Of a DNA stretch of 64,000 nucleotides, positions 48,247 through 57,890 are shown piece after piece. Origin of the DNA: Paucilactobacillus suebicus DSM 5007 = KCTC 3549 (GTDB lineage: Bacteria > Bacillota > Bacilli > Lactobacillales > Lactobacillaceae); contig NZ_AZGF01000002.1 in NCBI RefSeq assembly GCF_001434475.1, positions 62,001 through 126,000 of the forward strand, given 5' to 3'. The translations under genes and the position numbers were made by a program. How positions within the stretch are numbered: the stretch's first letter is position 1; every line of letters starts with the position of its first letter. The notes beneath the pieces were generated by a model. The model did no database searches. It was not told the origin of the DNA and worked only from the letters and a program-made list of their open reading frames with translations.

Positions 48247-48363
48247 GTGAAGCAAAAGACTGAACCACATCATATAACAGATAAGGCCATGCATCGCCCA
48301 AAGTACGGGCGATACATGGCCTTATCTGTTATATGAAACGGTTCAATCCGTCTTTTGCTTCAC
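48247..48363. repeat. 117-nt imperfect inverted repeat directly after clpC
   Basis: Outer arms of 14 bp (48247-48260/48350-48363), then TGAACC/GGTTCA with a 4-nt bulge, a 4x4 internal loop, a perfect 21-bp helix (48271-48291/48315-48335) and a 7-bp inner helix with a 7-nt loop. There is no T-run on the clpC strand. A degenerate copy of the left arm (AAAGACTGAAT... GATGACAAAATAAG) lies at about 48136-48166. The remainder of 47952-48246 has only a weak GCCC/GGGC hairpin with T-run (48205-48221). Confidence 0.7.
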
Positions 48364-48364
48364 T

Positions 48365-50842
48365 CTATTTCGTAGAAATCAACTTAGAATTCTGTTGATC
48401 ATCGGTTACACTTACCTTGATCTTACCGTGGTTGGCTCCGATTGATACTGTGTCACCAATCTTGATTTGACCGGCTAGCATTGCCTCACTTAGCTTATCT
48501 TCAACTTCAGTCTGTAGTGCGCGTCTGATTGGGCGTGCACCATATTCTGGATCGAATCCTGCCTTTGCCACTACGTCAATCGCCGCTGGTGAGAACCTTA
48601 CCGTAATTGCCTGTTCTGCAACTCGTTTTACCAGTTCCTTAGACATCAACTTAACAATTTGATGTAGTTCTTCTTTCTTAAGTGAATGGAAGATGATTGT
48701 TTCATCAATTCGGTTCAGGAATTCTGGACGGAAATGCAATTTAAGCTGTTCAGTAATTGCTCCGGACATTGCCTTGTAATCTTGTTGAACATCCTTTGCA
48801 CCAAAACCAACTTCCTTGTCATCACGCAGTGCCGTTGCACCTAAGTTAGAAGTCATAATCAAAATAGTGTTTCTAAAGTCCACCTTACGTCCCTTGGCGT
48901 CCGTTAAGAATCCATCATCGAGAACTTGCAATAACAAGTTGAAGACGTCCGGATGGGCTTTTTCAGCTTCATCAAGAAGAACGACTGAGTATGGGTGTTG
49001 ACGAACCTTTTCGGTCAACTGTCCACCTTCATCATAGCCGACATATCCTGGAGCGGCACCAATTAGACGACTGGTACTATACTTCTCCATATATTCAGAC
49101 ATATCGACACGAATCATGTTATCTTCAGAACCAAACATTGCTTCAGCCAATGCTTTTGCAAGTTCGGTCTTACCAACACCGGTAGGTCCAAGAAACATAA
49201 ATGAACCAATCGGACGATTAGGATCTTTAAGTCCGCTACGGGCCCGTCGAATCGCACGGGCGACCGCAGAAACAGCTTCTTCTTGCCCAATTACTCGTTC
49301 GTGCAAGATTTTTTCCAGGTTCACAAGACGTTCACTTTCAGTTTTCCGAAGTTGAGTCAATGGAATTCCCGTCCACTCAGCAACAACCTGGGCTACATCT
49401 TCTTCGCCAACTTGAAGATCATATTGCTTGTCATCAGACTGTTTTTCTGCCTGCTTATCAAGTTTTTCCTTAAGCTTTAATTCCTGTTGTCTAATCTCAG
49501 CAGCTAAATCAAAGTTTTGATCCTCAATCGCCTTTTCTTTATCTTTACGAAGTTTTTCAAGCTTAGCAGCCTGCTTAGACTGCTTGCTTGGATTCTCTTC
49601 AGCATCGATTCGAACTTTAGCGGCTGCTTCATCCATCAGGTCAATTGCCTTATCAGGCAAGAAACGGTCACTGATGTAACGTGCTGATAGCTTAACCGCT
49701 TGAATCACAGCATCGTCCGTAATTTCTGCGTGGTGATGGTCCTCGTAGCGACTACGCAGTCCCTTCAAAATAGCAACTGCTTCATCTTCTGTTGGTTCAT
49801 CAACCTGTACAGTCGCAAAACGACGTTCCAAAGCAGCATCAGACTCAATGTATTTTTGATACTCATCCAATGTTGTGGCTCCAATCGTCTGCAACTCACC
49901 ACGAGCCAACGCTGGCTTCAAGATGTTAGATGCGTCGATAGCACCTTCAGCACCACCTGCACCAATCAGAGTATGCAATTCATCAATAAATAAGATGACA
50001 TGTCCATCATGATAAATTTCATCAATTACTTTTTTCAAACGATCTTCAAATTCGCCACGGTACTTTGTACCAGCAACTAGTGAGCCCATATCAAGCATCA
50101 TAATTCGTTTTTGCGCCAAATCTTCAGGTACATTACCTGCAACAATTCTTTGTGCCAATCCTTCAGCAATTGCTGTTTTACCGACACCTGGCTCACCAAT
50201 CAAAACAGGATTGTTTTTGGTTCGACGGCTTAAGATTTGAATCACGCGGCGAACTTCTTGTTCACGTCCAACAACGGGATCCATTTTGTCTTCACGAGCA
50301 CTCTGAGTTAAGTCACGAGCCAATGAGTCCAGAGTTGGTGTGCCTTGTGGCTGTGAAGATTTTGCTCGGTTACCAGCTTGATGACGCTTAGGAGTATCTG
50401 ACACTCCCAAACGACGTAGTACATTCTTACGGGTTTGATTAAGATCTACATTTAAGTTTAACAAGATACGTGATGACAAAATGCTATCATCAGCCAACAA
50501 AGCAAGTAGCAAATGTTCGGTACCAATTTTAACTGCACCTAATCGCTTTGCTTCATCCCCCGCTGCAGCCAAAATTTCTTTAGCCTTTGGTGAATATGGT
50601 AAATACGTATCCTTGTCGACATTGCTTAACGTTCCATAGCCGGTGAATCGCTCGATTTCTTCGCGGACATCGTCTTCAGTGATTGAAAACTGTTGTAACA
50701 CCTTATTTGCAATCCCGTTTTGTTCAATACTAAGTGCCAGTAACAAATGCTCAGTTCCTACTGCTTGGTGCTTAAAATACTTTGCTTGTTCTTGTGCCAG
50801 TACCAAAACGTTCTTAGCACTAGGTGTAAATAGGTTATCCAT
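48365..50842 (-). CDS. clpC: ATP-dependent Clp protease ATP-binding subunit ClpC
   Basis: 825-residue HSP100 unfoldase feeding ClpP. Two Clp_N repeats (1-145), AAA1 with [10 protein letters not shown], an M-domain with a UVR-like coiled coil ([21 protein letters not shown], about 420-450), and AAA2 with [10 protein letters not shown] and a C-terminal D2-small domain. The M-domain and UVR segment distinguish ClpC from ClpB and ClpE. It is co-transcribed behind ctsR (18 bp), and is thus under CtsR heat-shock control. mcsA/mcsB genes are absent, as is usual in lactobacilli. Confidence 0.96.
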   Translation of the reverse strand: MDNLFTPSAKNVLVLAQEQAKYFKHQAVGTEHLLLALSIEQNGIANKVLQQFSITEDDVREEIERFTGYGTLSNVDKDTYLPYSPKAKEILAAAGDEAKRLGAVKIGTEHLLLALLADDSILSSRILLNLNVDLNQTRKNVLRRLGVSDTPKRHQAGNRAKSSQPQGTPTLDSLARDLTQSAREDKMDPVVGREQEVRRVIQILSRRTKNNPVLIGEPGVGKTAIAEGLAQRIVAGNVPEDLAQKRIMMLDMGSLVAGTKYRGEFEDRLKKVIDEIYHDGHVILFIDELHTLIGAGGAEGAIDASNILKPALARGELQTIGATTLDEYQKYIESDAALERRFATVQVDEPTEDEAVAILKGLRSRYEDHHHAEITDDAVIQAVKLSARYISDRFLPDKAIDLMDEAAAKVRIDAEENPSKQSKQAAKLEKLRKDKEKAIEDQNFDLAAEIRQQELKLKEKLDKQAEKQSDDKQYDLQVGEEDVAQVVAEWTGIPLTQLRKTESERLVNLEKILHERVIGQEEAVSAVARAIRRARSGLKDPNRPIGSFMFLGPTGVGKTELAKALAEAMFGSEDNMIRVDMSEYMEKYSTSRLIGAAPGYVGYDEGGQLTEKVRQHPYSVVLLDEAEKAHPDVFNLLLQVLDDGFLTDAKGRKVDFRNTILIMTSNLGATALRDDKEVGFGAKDVQQDYKAMSGAITEQLKLHFRPEFLNRIDETIIFHSLKKEELHQIVKLMSKELVKRVAEQAITVRFSPAAIDVVAKAGFDPEYGARPIRRALQTEVEDKLSEAMLAGQIKIGDTVSIGANHGKIKVSVTDDQQNSKLISTK

Positions 50843-50860
50843 CGCAATTCCCCTCTTTCT

Positions 50861-51328
50861 CTAACTCTCGTAACGCAGTCGATTTAACAACGAAATCAAA
50901 ATGTTGGCTCGCAGAGCATCCTCCAGTTGCCGATCACTGATCGAATACGTTGACTTGTCAATCGCCACAACCATTAAATCTGCTTCGCGACGACTAACCA
51001 CGTTCTCATCATACAACGTTTGAATGATAGATACAGCGTCTCGCTCACTAATTGAGGTCCCAATTACCTTAATTAATGAATTCAATACATCAATGTCATC
51101 TAGTAAATTGACCTTCTCAATTCGAATATAACCACCGCCGCCACGTTTACTTTCAACTAAGTAGCCATTTTGAATCGTAAAGCGAGTCTTAATGACGTAG
51201 TTAATTTGTGACGGAACCACATCAAACAAATTTGCAATCTCTGAACGTCTAATCTCAATGTGTTCTGAATCAGCCAAAATAGTCTTTAAATATCGTTCAA
51301 TTACATCTGAAATATTTTGACCTTCCAT
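50861..51328 (-). CDS. ctsR: Heat-shock repressor CtsR
   Basis: 155-residue repressor of class III heat-shock genes. It has the winged helix with RRSEIANLFDVVPSQINYVIKTRF and the RGGGGYIRI glycine-rich wing that senses temperature. The ATG at 51328 is followed upstream by a CtsR box at 51344-51360, so it is autoregulated. First gene of ctsR-clpC. Confidence 0.96.
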   Translation of the reverse strand: MEGQNISDVIERYLKTILADSEHIEIRRSEIANLFDVVPSQINYVIKTRFTIQNGYLVESKRGGGGYIRIEKVNLLDDIDVLNSLIKVIGTSISERDAVSIIQTLYDENVVSRREADLMVVAIDKSTYSISDRQLEDALRANILISLLNRLRYES

Positions 51329-51343
51329 ATTGATTCCCCATTC

Positions 51344-51360
51344 TTTGACTAATGTTGACT
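51344..51360 (-). promoter_or_regulatory. CtsR operator
   Basis: Minus strand AGTCAAC-ATT-AGTCAAA, a direct heptad repeat matching RGTCAAA-N3-RGTCAAA at 13 of 14 positions. A TATAAT (51364-51369) lies just upstream, so CtsR would cover the transcription start. Confidence 0.85.
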
Positions 51361-51363
51361 AAT

Positions 51364-51391
51364 ATTATACAAAGTCTTGAGTTAAATGCAA
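51364..51391 (-). promoter_or_regulatory. Candidate ctsR-clpC promoter
   Basis: Perfect TATAAT at 51364-51369 with a weak TTGCAT-type -35 at 51386-51391 (16-bp spacer) on the minus strand. Confidence 0.5.
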
Positions 51392-51410
51392 ATATATTTA
51401 ACTCAAATCG

Positions 51411-51449
51411 CAAAAACTGTGCCGATCAACATCAATCGATCGGCACAGT
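51411..51449 (-). terminator. Terminator of the YhgE/Pip gene
   Basis: Perfect 12-bp stem (51438-51449/51416-51427, ACTGTGCCGATC and complement), 10-nt loop, five T on the minus strand. Confidence 0.85.
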
Positions 51450-51466
51450 CTCAACTTTTAACTTAC

Positions 51467-54295
51467 TTATTTTTCTTCGCCTTCAGCGGCCTGTCGATCT
51501 ATTCGACGAGCAACCAGTACATCAACAAGATATGCAATGCCAGCCAATACGGCTGTAAATACAATCAAGTAGATAATTGCCAGTAAGACGTTATAGTTTG
51601 TTCCATTAATTAGTGCATCGAATCCTTGGATGGCATGCGTCATCGGCAAGATACTTGCAACGCCTTGATAGAACGATGACAACATCGCGTTTGGAAATAC
51701 TTGGCCGGTGATAATAATTTGTAGTAATGCAAGCAATACTGCAAACAAGACGCCGACGCGACCAAACAAATGGTAAAGTGTCATACAGATTCCAGTAAAC
51801 AGAACTGACACGATTAGTGAGAAGAACGTTAATCCAAACCAGCTTTGGACACTAACACCCAAAATTGCAATTAGGATATCAGCAAGAGCAGCCTGGGCAA
51901 CAGCTGTTAAGCCGATTGCCAATAATGGTTCTTCAAACAATGTGTGACGTTTGCGACGTTCTGGAGTAAATAGACCTAATTGAGTGACCACGGCACCAAT
52001 AAACAATACTAAAGCTAACATTAATGGTGCAAATGTGTTCTTCAAGTTTTCGTTGGTCGATCCAAGTTCTTTATTACTAATTGGTGTGGCAAAATGTTGA
52101 ACATTACCTGATCCATCGTGAACAGTACCAATTTGATCAGCACCGTCTTGAAGCTTCGAGTTCAATGTACCAACACCCGCTGCAGCGGTATCTAAGCCAT
52201 CGCCCAGAGTTTGTGATCCATTAGCTAACTGATCAGCACCAGACTTAGCTTGAACTGTCCCATCATAAATCTGTTGTGTTCCACTTGTTAATTGTGAGCT
52301 AGCACTGGTTAATTTATTGCCACCAGTCACAATAGTCTTGCTTCCTGTCACAAGTTGAGAAACACCACTAATCAATGCTGGTGCAGAAGCTGCAAGAGTG
52401 GAGTTACCAGTTGCTAATTGTGCGGCTCCACTAACCAGAGCTGACGAATTAGCATTCAACTGGTTACCGCCTGAGACAACTTGCTTGCTTCCGGCAAATA
52501 ACTGTTGAACTCCACTGGCGAGAGCAGGTGCTTGACTTGCTAGTGAATTGTTTCCTGATGCAAGTTGAGAAGCACCAGACGTTAATTGTGATACGGTGCT
52601 ACTATTCGTTAATTGATCTAATCCTTGTGATTGTAATTGATTCAAAGCAGGAGTTAATGCTTTTGAATTTGCTAAAATCTGATTAAGAGTGTTAACAGTA
52701 TTTTGTGACATCAAAGGTTCTGTTTCACTAAACACTGTATTTGCTTCATCCTCAATTGTTTGAACTTGCTTAAGCATTGCATCAGCATCAGCCGTTGTAA
52801 GGTTTGCACCGCTTAATTCATTACTAAACTGAGTCAATGACGTTGTCGCTGTGTTAGTGACCATCTTATATGCATTTGCAGTATTCTTTGCATCAGTAGC
52901 AACCTTCGAATTAGCGGTCTTATTTGCATTTGACGCTGATTCAAGTGCTGCTTTTTCAGTTGGATCTGATACAGATGCAATTGCACTGTCTAATGCTGAC
53001 TGTGTCGAGCTTGCAGCTGCTGTGTCAGTATTAACTTGATCAGGTGTCTTAGCGATCATGTTTGCTAATTTCATCTGTGATTGTAACGTATTAATCTGCG
53101 TCTTAGCAGTACTAATTTGATCAAGCAAAGGAGCAAGTTGACTCAATGTACTCAATCCACTTTGCAACTGTGACATTTCGGATTGTAGCTGAGCTGTATC
53201 TGTTCGTGCTTTACCCATTTGGTCAGTCATACCGTTTAATGTTGTCACCAATTTATCGTTGGCAGCAACCGCAGCTCTAATTTGACCAAAGCCGGTATTA
53301 ACCGAACTAACACCGTCAGTATACTTCTTAACACCTGTCGATAATTGTGACGAACCTGATGCTAACTGTTTAGTACCTGATTCCAGCGCACCAGTCTTGC
53401 TATTTAGCTGACCTAAGCCATTGTAAATTTGTTGATTACCACTAGTAACCTGTGAAACTCCACCGGTGTACTGGTCAACCCCACTTGACAATGTCTGTGC
53501 TCCACTCGCAAGTTGGGCAGTACCACTAACTAATGGTTCAGCTTGCGTTTGTAATTCTTCAATACCAGCAAGTAACTGTTTGTTACCTGAAACTAAGGTA
53601 TCAACACCACTGGTGTATGTCTTAACACCAGTATTTAAAGTTTTAGCACCGGCTTCAAAAGTCACCATTTTGGTAGCTAATAAGTCAAGATTCCTGGTGA
53701 TTTCTTGATTACCGCTCTTGATCTGGATCATACCGTCATTTAACTGGTTTGTCCCAGATGCGGCCTGCTTAGTTCCATCACCAAGCTTTTTAATGGCACT
53801 CAATAATTGTTCACTATAAACTTTTTGAACTTTTGTCTTGACCTGTGACTGCACGGTATCCGCTACCGTGGATGTCACCATCGATGACAAGAAGTTATTT
53901 CTTTTTGATGTATGTAGCTTAATCAAACTAACCTTGGGATTCTTGGCTAAAGCCGTTGTGGCATTTTCCGAGAAATTCTTTGGTAATTCAATTTCTAAGT
54001 AAGCATCCCCATCCGCCAATTGTTTCTTAGCAGTTGATTCGCTCACAAATTCCCATTTAACCTGGTGATCCTTTTTAAGGGTGCTCACCACTTGCTTCCC
54101 GACATTAATTGTTTGACCGTTGCTTTCGGCAGCCTGGTCATTATTAACCACGGCAACCGGCACGTTTTTGGTCGCTGCTTTTTGTTCGTATTGAATAAAA
54201 TTAAAAATAGCAATCAATAAAACAGCTGGTACCAACACGGCCAACACCACGTAGGCAATTCGGCGCATACGTGGCGTTCCAAAATTACTAAGCAT
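51467..54295 (-). CDS. YhgE/Pip-domain membrane protein
   Basis: 942 residues. One N-terminal membrane helix (about 12-31), then a large extracellular region of roughly 700 residues built of short repeats of the type LxSGxxQLxxG, expected to form a long helical stalk, and about five to six C-terminal membrane segments (about 745-930). The family includes the Lactococcus phage infection protein Pip, needed for irreversible adsorption of c2-type phages, and ABC-2-like or ESX-associated proteins. Its normal cellular role is not known. A TTGACA promoter precedes it and a strong terminator follows, so it is monocistronic. Confidence 0.88.
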   Translation of the reverse strand: MLSNFGTPRMRRIAYVVLAVLVPAVLLIAIFNFIQYEQKAATKNVPVAVVNNDQAAESNGQTINVGKQVVSTLKKDHQVKWEFVSESTAKKQLADGDAYLEIELPKNFSENATTALAKNPKVSLIKLHTSKRNNFLSSMVTSTVADTVQSQVKTKVQKVYSEQLLSAIKKLGDGTKQAASGTNQLNDGMIQIKSGNQEITRNLDLLATKMVTFEAGAKTLNTGVKTYTSGVDTLVSGNKQLLAGIEELQTQAEPLVSGTAQLASGAQTLSSGVDQYTGGVSQVTSGNQQIYNGLGQLNSKTGALESGTKQLASGSSQLSTGVKKYTDGVSSVNTGFGQIRAAVAANDKLVTTLNGMTDQMGKARTDTAQLQSEMSQLQSGLSTLSQLAPLLDQISTAKTQINTLQSQMKLANMIAKTPDQVNTDTAAASSTQSALDSAIASVSDPTEKAALESASNANKTANSKVATDAKNTANAYKMVTNTATTSLTQFSNELSGANLTTADADAMLKQVQTIEDEANTVFSETEPLMSQNTVNTLNQILANSKALTPALNQLQSQGLDQLTNSSTVSQLTSGASQLASGNNSLASQAPALASGVQQLFAGSKQVVSGGNQLNANSSALVSGAAQLATGNSTLAASAPALISGVSQLVTGSKTIVTGGNKLTSASSQLTSGTQQIYDGTVQAKSGADQLANGSQTLGDGLDTAAAGVGTLNSKLQDGADQIGTVHDGSGNVQHFATPISNKELGSTNENLKNTFAPLMLALVLFIGAVVTQLGLFTPERRKRHTLFEEPLLAIGLTAVAQAALADILIAILGVSVQSWFGLTFFSLIVSVLFTGICMTLYHLFGRVGVLFAVLLALLQIIITGQVFPNAMLSSFYQGVASILPMTHAIQGFDALINGTNYNVLLAIIYLIVFTAVLAGIAYLVDVLVARRIDRQAAEGEEK

Positions 54296-54368
54296 TCCGT
54301 ATCCTCCGTTCTCTTTGGTTCACTTCTCCATACCCAGAGAGTTAATTAATGACGTGAACCGTTTAATA

Positions 54369-54397
54369 CATTACCGTTCAGCCCCTTTAATGTCAAT
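54369..54397 (-). promoter_or_regulatory. Promoter of the YhgE/Pip gene with overlapping dyad
   Basis: Minus-strand TTGACA (54392-54397), 17 bp, TAATGT (54369-54374). An imperfect dyad AACCGT-N10-ACCGTT (about 54358-54379) covers the -10 and could be a repressor site. GGTTCAC (54318-54324) and GTGAACC (54355-54361) form a leader hairpin. Confidence 0.5.
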
Positions 54398-54548
54398 ACT
54401 AGCTTGATACCTGATTTAGTATAGTGTTTTTAATAGTTACGGGTGTTAATGATCATACAGACGTTTTATATCAACGACTCAAAATGTTAATTGTTTGGAC
54501 TTAAAACAATTGCACTAAATTCAAAAAAAATTCACTTTTTTAAAATTT

Positions 54549-54564
54549 CGTTCGTATGCGAACG
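54549..54564. promoter_or_regulatory. Inverted repeat upstream of the ACT-domain gene
   Basis: CGTTCG-TATG-CGAACG, 98 bp upstream of the start at 54662. A TATAAT at 54624-54629 is the likely -10, and no good -35 is visible. The dyad lies about 60 bp upstream of it. Confidence 0.4.
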
Positions 54565-54661
54565 TTTATTGAAAAATTTTAATGATATTTTAATTTTTCC
54601 CAGCTATTGTTATATTTTTTCTATATAATAGGGATTAATTTATAGAAGAGGAGCTTTTGTT

Positions 54662-54931
54662 ATGAAAATAATCATTACCGTTGTCGGCAACGATAAAGTT
54701 GGCATTGTTGCTTCTGTCAGCAAGCAACTAGCCGAACGCAACGTTAATATCATTGATATGTCACAAACCCTGATGCACGGCAGCTTTACCATGATGTTAA
54801 TGGGAGAATTCACCACGGATAAAACATCATTCGATACTGTTCAAAAATCATTAACTGAATTAGGCCAATCAATTGGTGTCGACATTCACACGCAACGGCA
54901 AGAATTATTTGACGCTATTCAAAAGATTTAA
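54662..54931 (+). CDS. ACT-domain protein (UPF0237 family)
   Basis: 89 residues forming a single ACT domain ([26 protein letters not shown]...). Such domains bind amino acids or other small ligands. The family is nearly always paired with the UPF0210 gene that follows here after 11 bp, so the two probably act together. The ATG follows AGAGGAG. Ligand unknown. Confidence 0.93.
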   Translation: MKIIITVVGNDKVGIVASVSKQLAERNVNIIDMSQTLMHGSFTMMLMGEFTTDKTSFDTVQKSLTELGQSIGVDIHTQRQELFDAIQKI

Positions 54932-54942
54932 GGAGAGGCTGC

Positions 54943-56286
54943 ATGGAAACGAGACAAATTCAGGATACAATCCAAATGATCGAAGAGGAACATTTGGATA
55001 TCAGAACAATCACAATGGGAATCTCCTTACTTGACTGTATCGATGGTGATAGCAAACGAGCATGCCAGAGAATTTATGATAAGATCACCACAAAAGCCAA
55101 AAATCTGGTTACGGTGGCTGAAGAAATTGAGCGTGAATACGGTGTTCCGATCGTTAACAAACGAATTTCGGTTACACCAATTGCGCTAGTGGCAGCGGCT
55201 AGCGATACTGATAACTACGTAGATTTTGCTGTGACTCTTGATAAGGCCGCCACTGATCTGGGTATTGATATTATTGGTGGATTTTCTGCTCTAGTTCAAA
55301 AAGGTTACCAATCAGGTGATCGTAAGTTGATTAACTCGATTCCAGAAGCACTAAAAAATACTAGTCGCGTCTGCAGTTCAATTAACGTTGGCTCAACCCG
55401 AGCAGGTATCAACATGGATGCAGTCCAGGAAGTCGGACAAATTGTTAAAAAAATTGCAGCAATTAACCCACAAAAATGTATGAACCTGGTAGCTTTTTGC
55501 AATGCCGTTGAAGATAACCCATTCATGGCAGGAGCTTTTCACGGTGTCGGAGAGGCTGATTGCGTCATCAACATGGGGATTAGTGGCCCTGGCGTAGTGA
55601 AAAGAGCACTCGAGCAAGTCAAGGGTGAATCATTCGACGTAGTTGCAGAAACAATCAAAAAGACGGCTTTTAAGGTAACGCGAGTCGGCCAGTTGGTTGG
55701 ACAAATTGCATCACAACGGCTAGATGTTCCCTTTGGAATTGTTGACCTCTCGTTAGCACCAACTCCTGCACCTGGTGATTCCGTTGCCGAAATTCTAGAG
55801 GAAATCGGCCTAGATAGTGTCGGTGCTCCAGGGACGACCGCCGCATTAGCAATGCTTAATGATGCCGTTAAAAAAGGTGGTATTATGGCTTGCAGCCACG
55901 TTGGTGGTCTATCTGGTGCCTTCATTCCGGTTTCTGAAGATGCTGGTATGATCAAAGCGGTTCAAGCTAATAATCTCAGTATTGAAAAATTGGAAGCAAT
56001 GACGGCCGTTTGTTCCGTTGGTCTCGATATGATTGCCGTACCTGGCGACACGACAGCGCAAACAATCAGCGGCATTTTAGCGGACGAAGCAGCAATTGGC
56101 ATGATCAATAACAAGACCACCGCCATTAGAATTATTCCAGCTACAGGTAAGAAAGTTGGCGATGATATTAACTTTGGTGGCTTGTTCGGCCATGCACCCG
56201 TAATGAAGGTTAGCGAAAGTCAACCAACAGAATTTGTGGCACGAGGTGGCAGGATTCCAGCTCCAATCCATTCATTTAAAAACTAA
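54943..56286 (+). CDS. UPF0210 (DUF711) family protein
   Basis: 447 residues, full length. Characteristic segments are [57 protein letters not shown] and [13 protein letters not shown]. Structures of the family suggest a glycyl-radical-enzyme-like (PFL-like) fold without proven catalysis. The start is ATG after AGGAGAGG. Co-transcribed with the ACT-domain gene, suggesting ligand-controlled activity. Biochemical function is unknown. Confidence 0.93.
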   Translation: METRQIQDTIQMIEEEHLDIRTITMGISLLDCIDGDSKRACQRIYDKITTKAKNLVTVAEEIEREYGVPIVNKRISVTPIALVAAASDTDNYVDFAVTLDKAATDLGIDIIGGFSALVQKGYQSGDRKLINSIPEALKNTSRVCSSINVGSTRAGINMDAVQEVGQIVKKIAAINPQKCMNLVAFCNAVEDNPFMAGAFHGVGEADCVINMGISGPGVVKRALEQVKGESFDVVAETIKKTAFKVTRVGQLVGQIASQRLDVPFGIVDLSLAPTPAPGDSVAEILEEIGLDSVGAPGTTAALAMLNDAVKKGGIMACSHVGGLSGAFIPVSEDAGMIKAVQANNLSIEKLEAMTAVCSVGLDMIAVPGDTTAQTISGILADEAAIGMINNKTTAIRIIPATGKKVGDDINFGGLFGHAPVMKVSESQPTEFVARGGRIPAPIHSFKN

Positions 56287-56321
56287 ATCATTTAATCAAT
56301 TATTTGAACTAACTTCAAACT

Positions 56322-56364
56322 AAATAGGCAGGAATCCAGTGTTCATCTGGACTCCTGCCTATTT
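56322..56364 (+). terminator. Hairpin after the UPF0210 gene
   Basis: 18-base arms (56322-56339/56347-56364) with one mismatch and a 7-nt loop. The T-tract on the plus strand is short, so termination is probable but not certain. It faces the tRNA operon terminator at 56376-56404. Confidence 0.65.
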
Positions 56365-56375
56365 GCCAGCGAAAT

Positions 56376-56404
56376 AAAAAAGCACCAGCATCATATGCCA
56401 GTAC
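56376..56404 (-). terminator. Terminator of the tRNA operon
   Basis: Minus strand GTACTGGCAT / ATGCTGGTGC (10 bp, three G-U) with loop ATG, followed by six T (56381-56376). Confidence 0.8.
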
Positions 56405-56422
56405 CTAATGGAAATTAGCTAG

Positions 56423-56496
56423 TCGGGAATACACGATTCGAACGTGCGACCTCAGCGTCCCGAACGCTGCGCTCTACCAAGCTGAGCTAATTCCCG
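56423..56496 (-). tRNA. tRNA-Pro (CGG)
   Basis: 74 nt. Acceptor CGGGAAT/ATTCCCG, anticodon stem CAGCG/CGCTG with loop TTCGGGA, T arm GCACG-TTCGAAT-CGTGT. CCA is not encoded. Confidence 0.95.
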
Positions 56497-56500
56497 ATGA

Positions 56501-56574
56501 TGCACCCAGTAGGAGTCGAACCTACAACCTTCTGATTCGTAGTCAGACACTCTATCCAATTGCGCTATGGGTGC
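56501..56574 (-). tRNA. tRNA-Arg (ACG)
   Basis: 74 nt. Acceptor GCACCCA/TGGGTGC, anticodon stem TCTGA/TCAGA with loop CTACGAA. The A34 is expected to be edited to inosine by TadA. CCA is not encoded. Confidence 0.95.
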
Positions 56575-56587
56575 AAGAAATAAAAAA

Positions 56588-56659
56588 AGCGGAAGACGGG
56601 ATTCGAACCCGCGACCCCCACCATGGCAAGGTGATGTTCTACCACTGAACTACTTCCGC
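56588..56659 (-). tRNA. tRNA-Gly (GCC)
   Basis: 72 nt. Acceptor GCGGAAG/CTTCCGC, loop TTGCCAT, T loop TTCGAAT. Confidence 0.95.
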
Positions 56660-56702
56660 AATACTTATTAACGTCGAACCGTAAAGGCTTTCGACTCAAT
56701 CA

Positions 56703-56731
56703 ATGTTACACGATCAACTACTTTGTGTCAA
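56703..56731 (-). promoter_or_regulatory. Promoter for tRNA-Gly-Arg-Pro
   Basis: Minus-strand TTGACA (56726-56731), 17 bp, TAACAT (56703-56708), 44 bp upstream of tRNA-Gly. The 184-bp spacer between tRNA-Thr and tRNA-Gly holds nothing else clear. Confidence 0.6.
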
Positions 56732-56843
56732 CAAAATTTGAGTAAGTATTCATAAAAAATGAGTAGATAATCAAACATTGCTAACTTGAATATCAATCAC
56801 ATAATTAATCAGGAATTACGTTAATTATGATATATCTATTCAA

Positions 56844-56916
56844 TGCCGACTAGAGGATTCGAACCTCCGACCCCCTGTTTACAAGACAGATGCTCTGCCA
56901 ACTGAGCTAAGTCGGC
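56844..56916 (-). tRNA. tRNA-Thr (TGT)
   Basis: 73 nt. Acceptor GCCGACT/AGTCGGC, anticodon loop CTTGTAA. Confidence 0.95.
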
Positions 56917-56924
56917 ATACATAA

Positions 56925-57007
56925 TGCGGATGAAGGGACTCGAACCCCCACATCATAAAGATACTAGAACCTAAATCTAGCGCGTCTGCCAGTTCCGCCA
57001 CATCCGC
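56925..57007 (-). tRNA. tRNA-Leu (TAG)
   Basis: 83 nt with a long variable arm. Acceptor GCGGATG/CATCCGC, anticodon loop TTTAGGT. Confidence 0.95.
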
Positions 57008-57044
57008 ATGTATACCTAATCACTAAATATTCAATTGTAGTGAA

Positions 57045-57117
57045 TGGAGGATACAGGGCTCGAACCTGTGACCCTCTGCTTGTAAGGCAGACGCTCTCCC
57101 AACTGAGCTAATCCTCC
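57045..57117 (-). tRNA. tRNA-Val (TAC)
   Basis: 73 nt. Acceptor GGAGGAT/ATCCTCC, anticodon stem TCTGC/GCAGA with loop CTTACAA. First gene of the cluster. Confidence 0.95.
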
Positions 57118-57145
57118 ATAAAACATGTCTCAAAACAACTATTTA

Positions 57146-57174
57146 ACTTTATCATTTAGAAAAATAATTGTCAA
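57146..57174 (-). promoter_or_regulatory. Promoter for tRNA-Val-Leu-Thr
   Basis: Minus-strand TTGACA (57169-57174), 17 bp, TAAAGT (57146-57151), 29 bp upstream of tRNA-Val. No rRNA gene precedes the cluster. Confidence 0.6.
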
Positions 57175-57207
57175 ACACATTTTTTGATTATTTATAAGCA
57201 CAAAAGC

Positions 57208-57870
57208 TCATTCAGACATCTTCTTGTCGAGGTGTTCCACATCCATCGTAGCGCCAACCACAGATACCGTATCACCCATTGCTAAAGTGGCATGAGCACC
57301 AGGCGAGATCACTACCTTAGTATCGTGTTTAATGGCCACCACCGTTAATCCAAAATGCCGGCGGAAATCTAATTCTGCCAAGGTTTTGCCACTAAAATGT
57401 TCATTCTCAACCTGAAGCTCAGCAAGCGTGTACTCATCACTAATCGATAAGTAGTTTAAAATATTATGACTCAACAATCGTCTTGCCACTCTTACACCCA
57501 TATCACGCTCAGGGAAAACAATTTGATCTGCTCCAATTTTACTAAGTGCCCGCCCGTGCATTGCAGTTTCCGCCTTTGCAATGACATGTTTAGCACCTAA
57601 TTCTTTAACAATCAACGTTGCCAGCATACTTGCTTGAATATTCTGACCAACCGCAACAATCACGTGATCAAAGTTGCCTAAATCAAGTTCCCGCATTGCT
57701 TCTTCGTCTTGTGCGTCAGCAACAACCGCCTGCGTGACAACTTCCTTATAACTTTCAATCAGTTCTTCATCATTATCAATTGCTAACACATCTTGACCTG
57801 AAGCTGTCAAGGATTGACATAGACTCAATCCAAAACGGCCGAGTCCAATCACTGCAAATGACTGTTTCAT
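57208..57870 (-). CDS. ktrA: Potassium uptake regulatory subunit (KtrA/TrkA family)
   Basis: 220 residues. The RCK-N Rossmann domain begins AVIGLGRFGLSLCQSL (GxGxxG) and binds nucleotide. The RCK-C domain (about 135-220) is the usual site of cyclic-di-AMP sensing in Firmicutes. As a ring it gates the KtrB channel from the cytoplasmic side. 20 bp downstream of ktrB, same operon. Confidence 0.93.
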   Translation of the reverse strand: MKQSFAVIGLGRFGLSLCQSLTASGQDVLAIDNDEELIESYKEVVTQAVVADAQDEEAMRELDLGNFDHVIVAVGQNIQASMLATLIVKELGAKHVIAKAETAMHGRALSKIGADQIVFPERDMGVRVARRLLSHNILNYLSISDEYTLAELQVENEHFSGKTLAELDFRRHFGLTVVAIKHDTKVVISPGAHATLAMGDTVSVVGATMDVEHLDKKMSE

Positions 57871-57890
57871 TAGACTTCCTCCTCTGATAA

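Noticed and set aside
55305-55955. Minus-strand open frames opposite the UPF0210 gene
   Set aside because: They are antisense to a well-conserved coding region and have no start signals.
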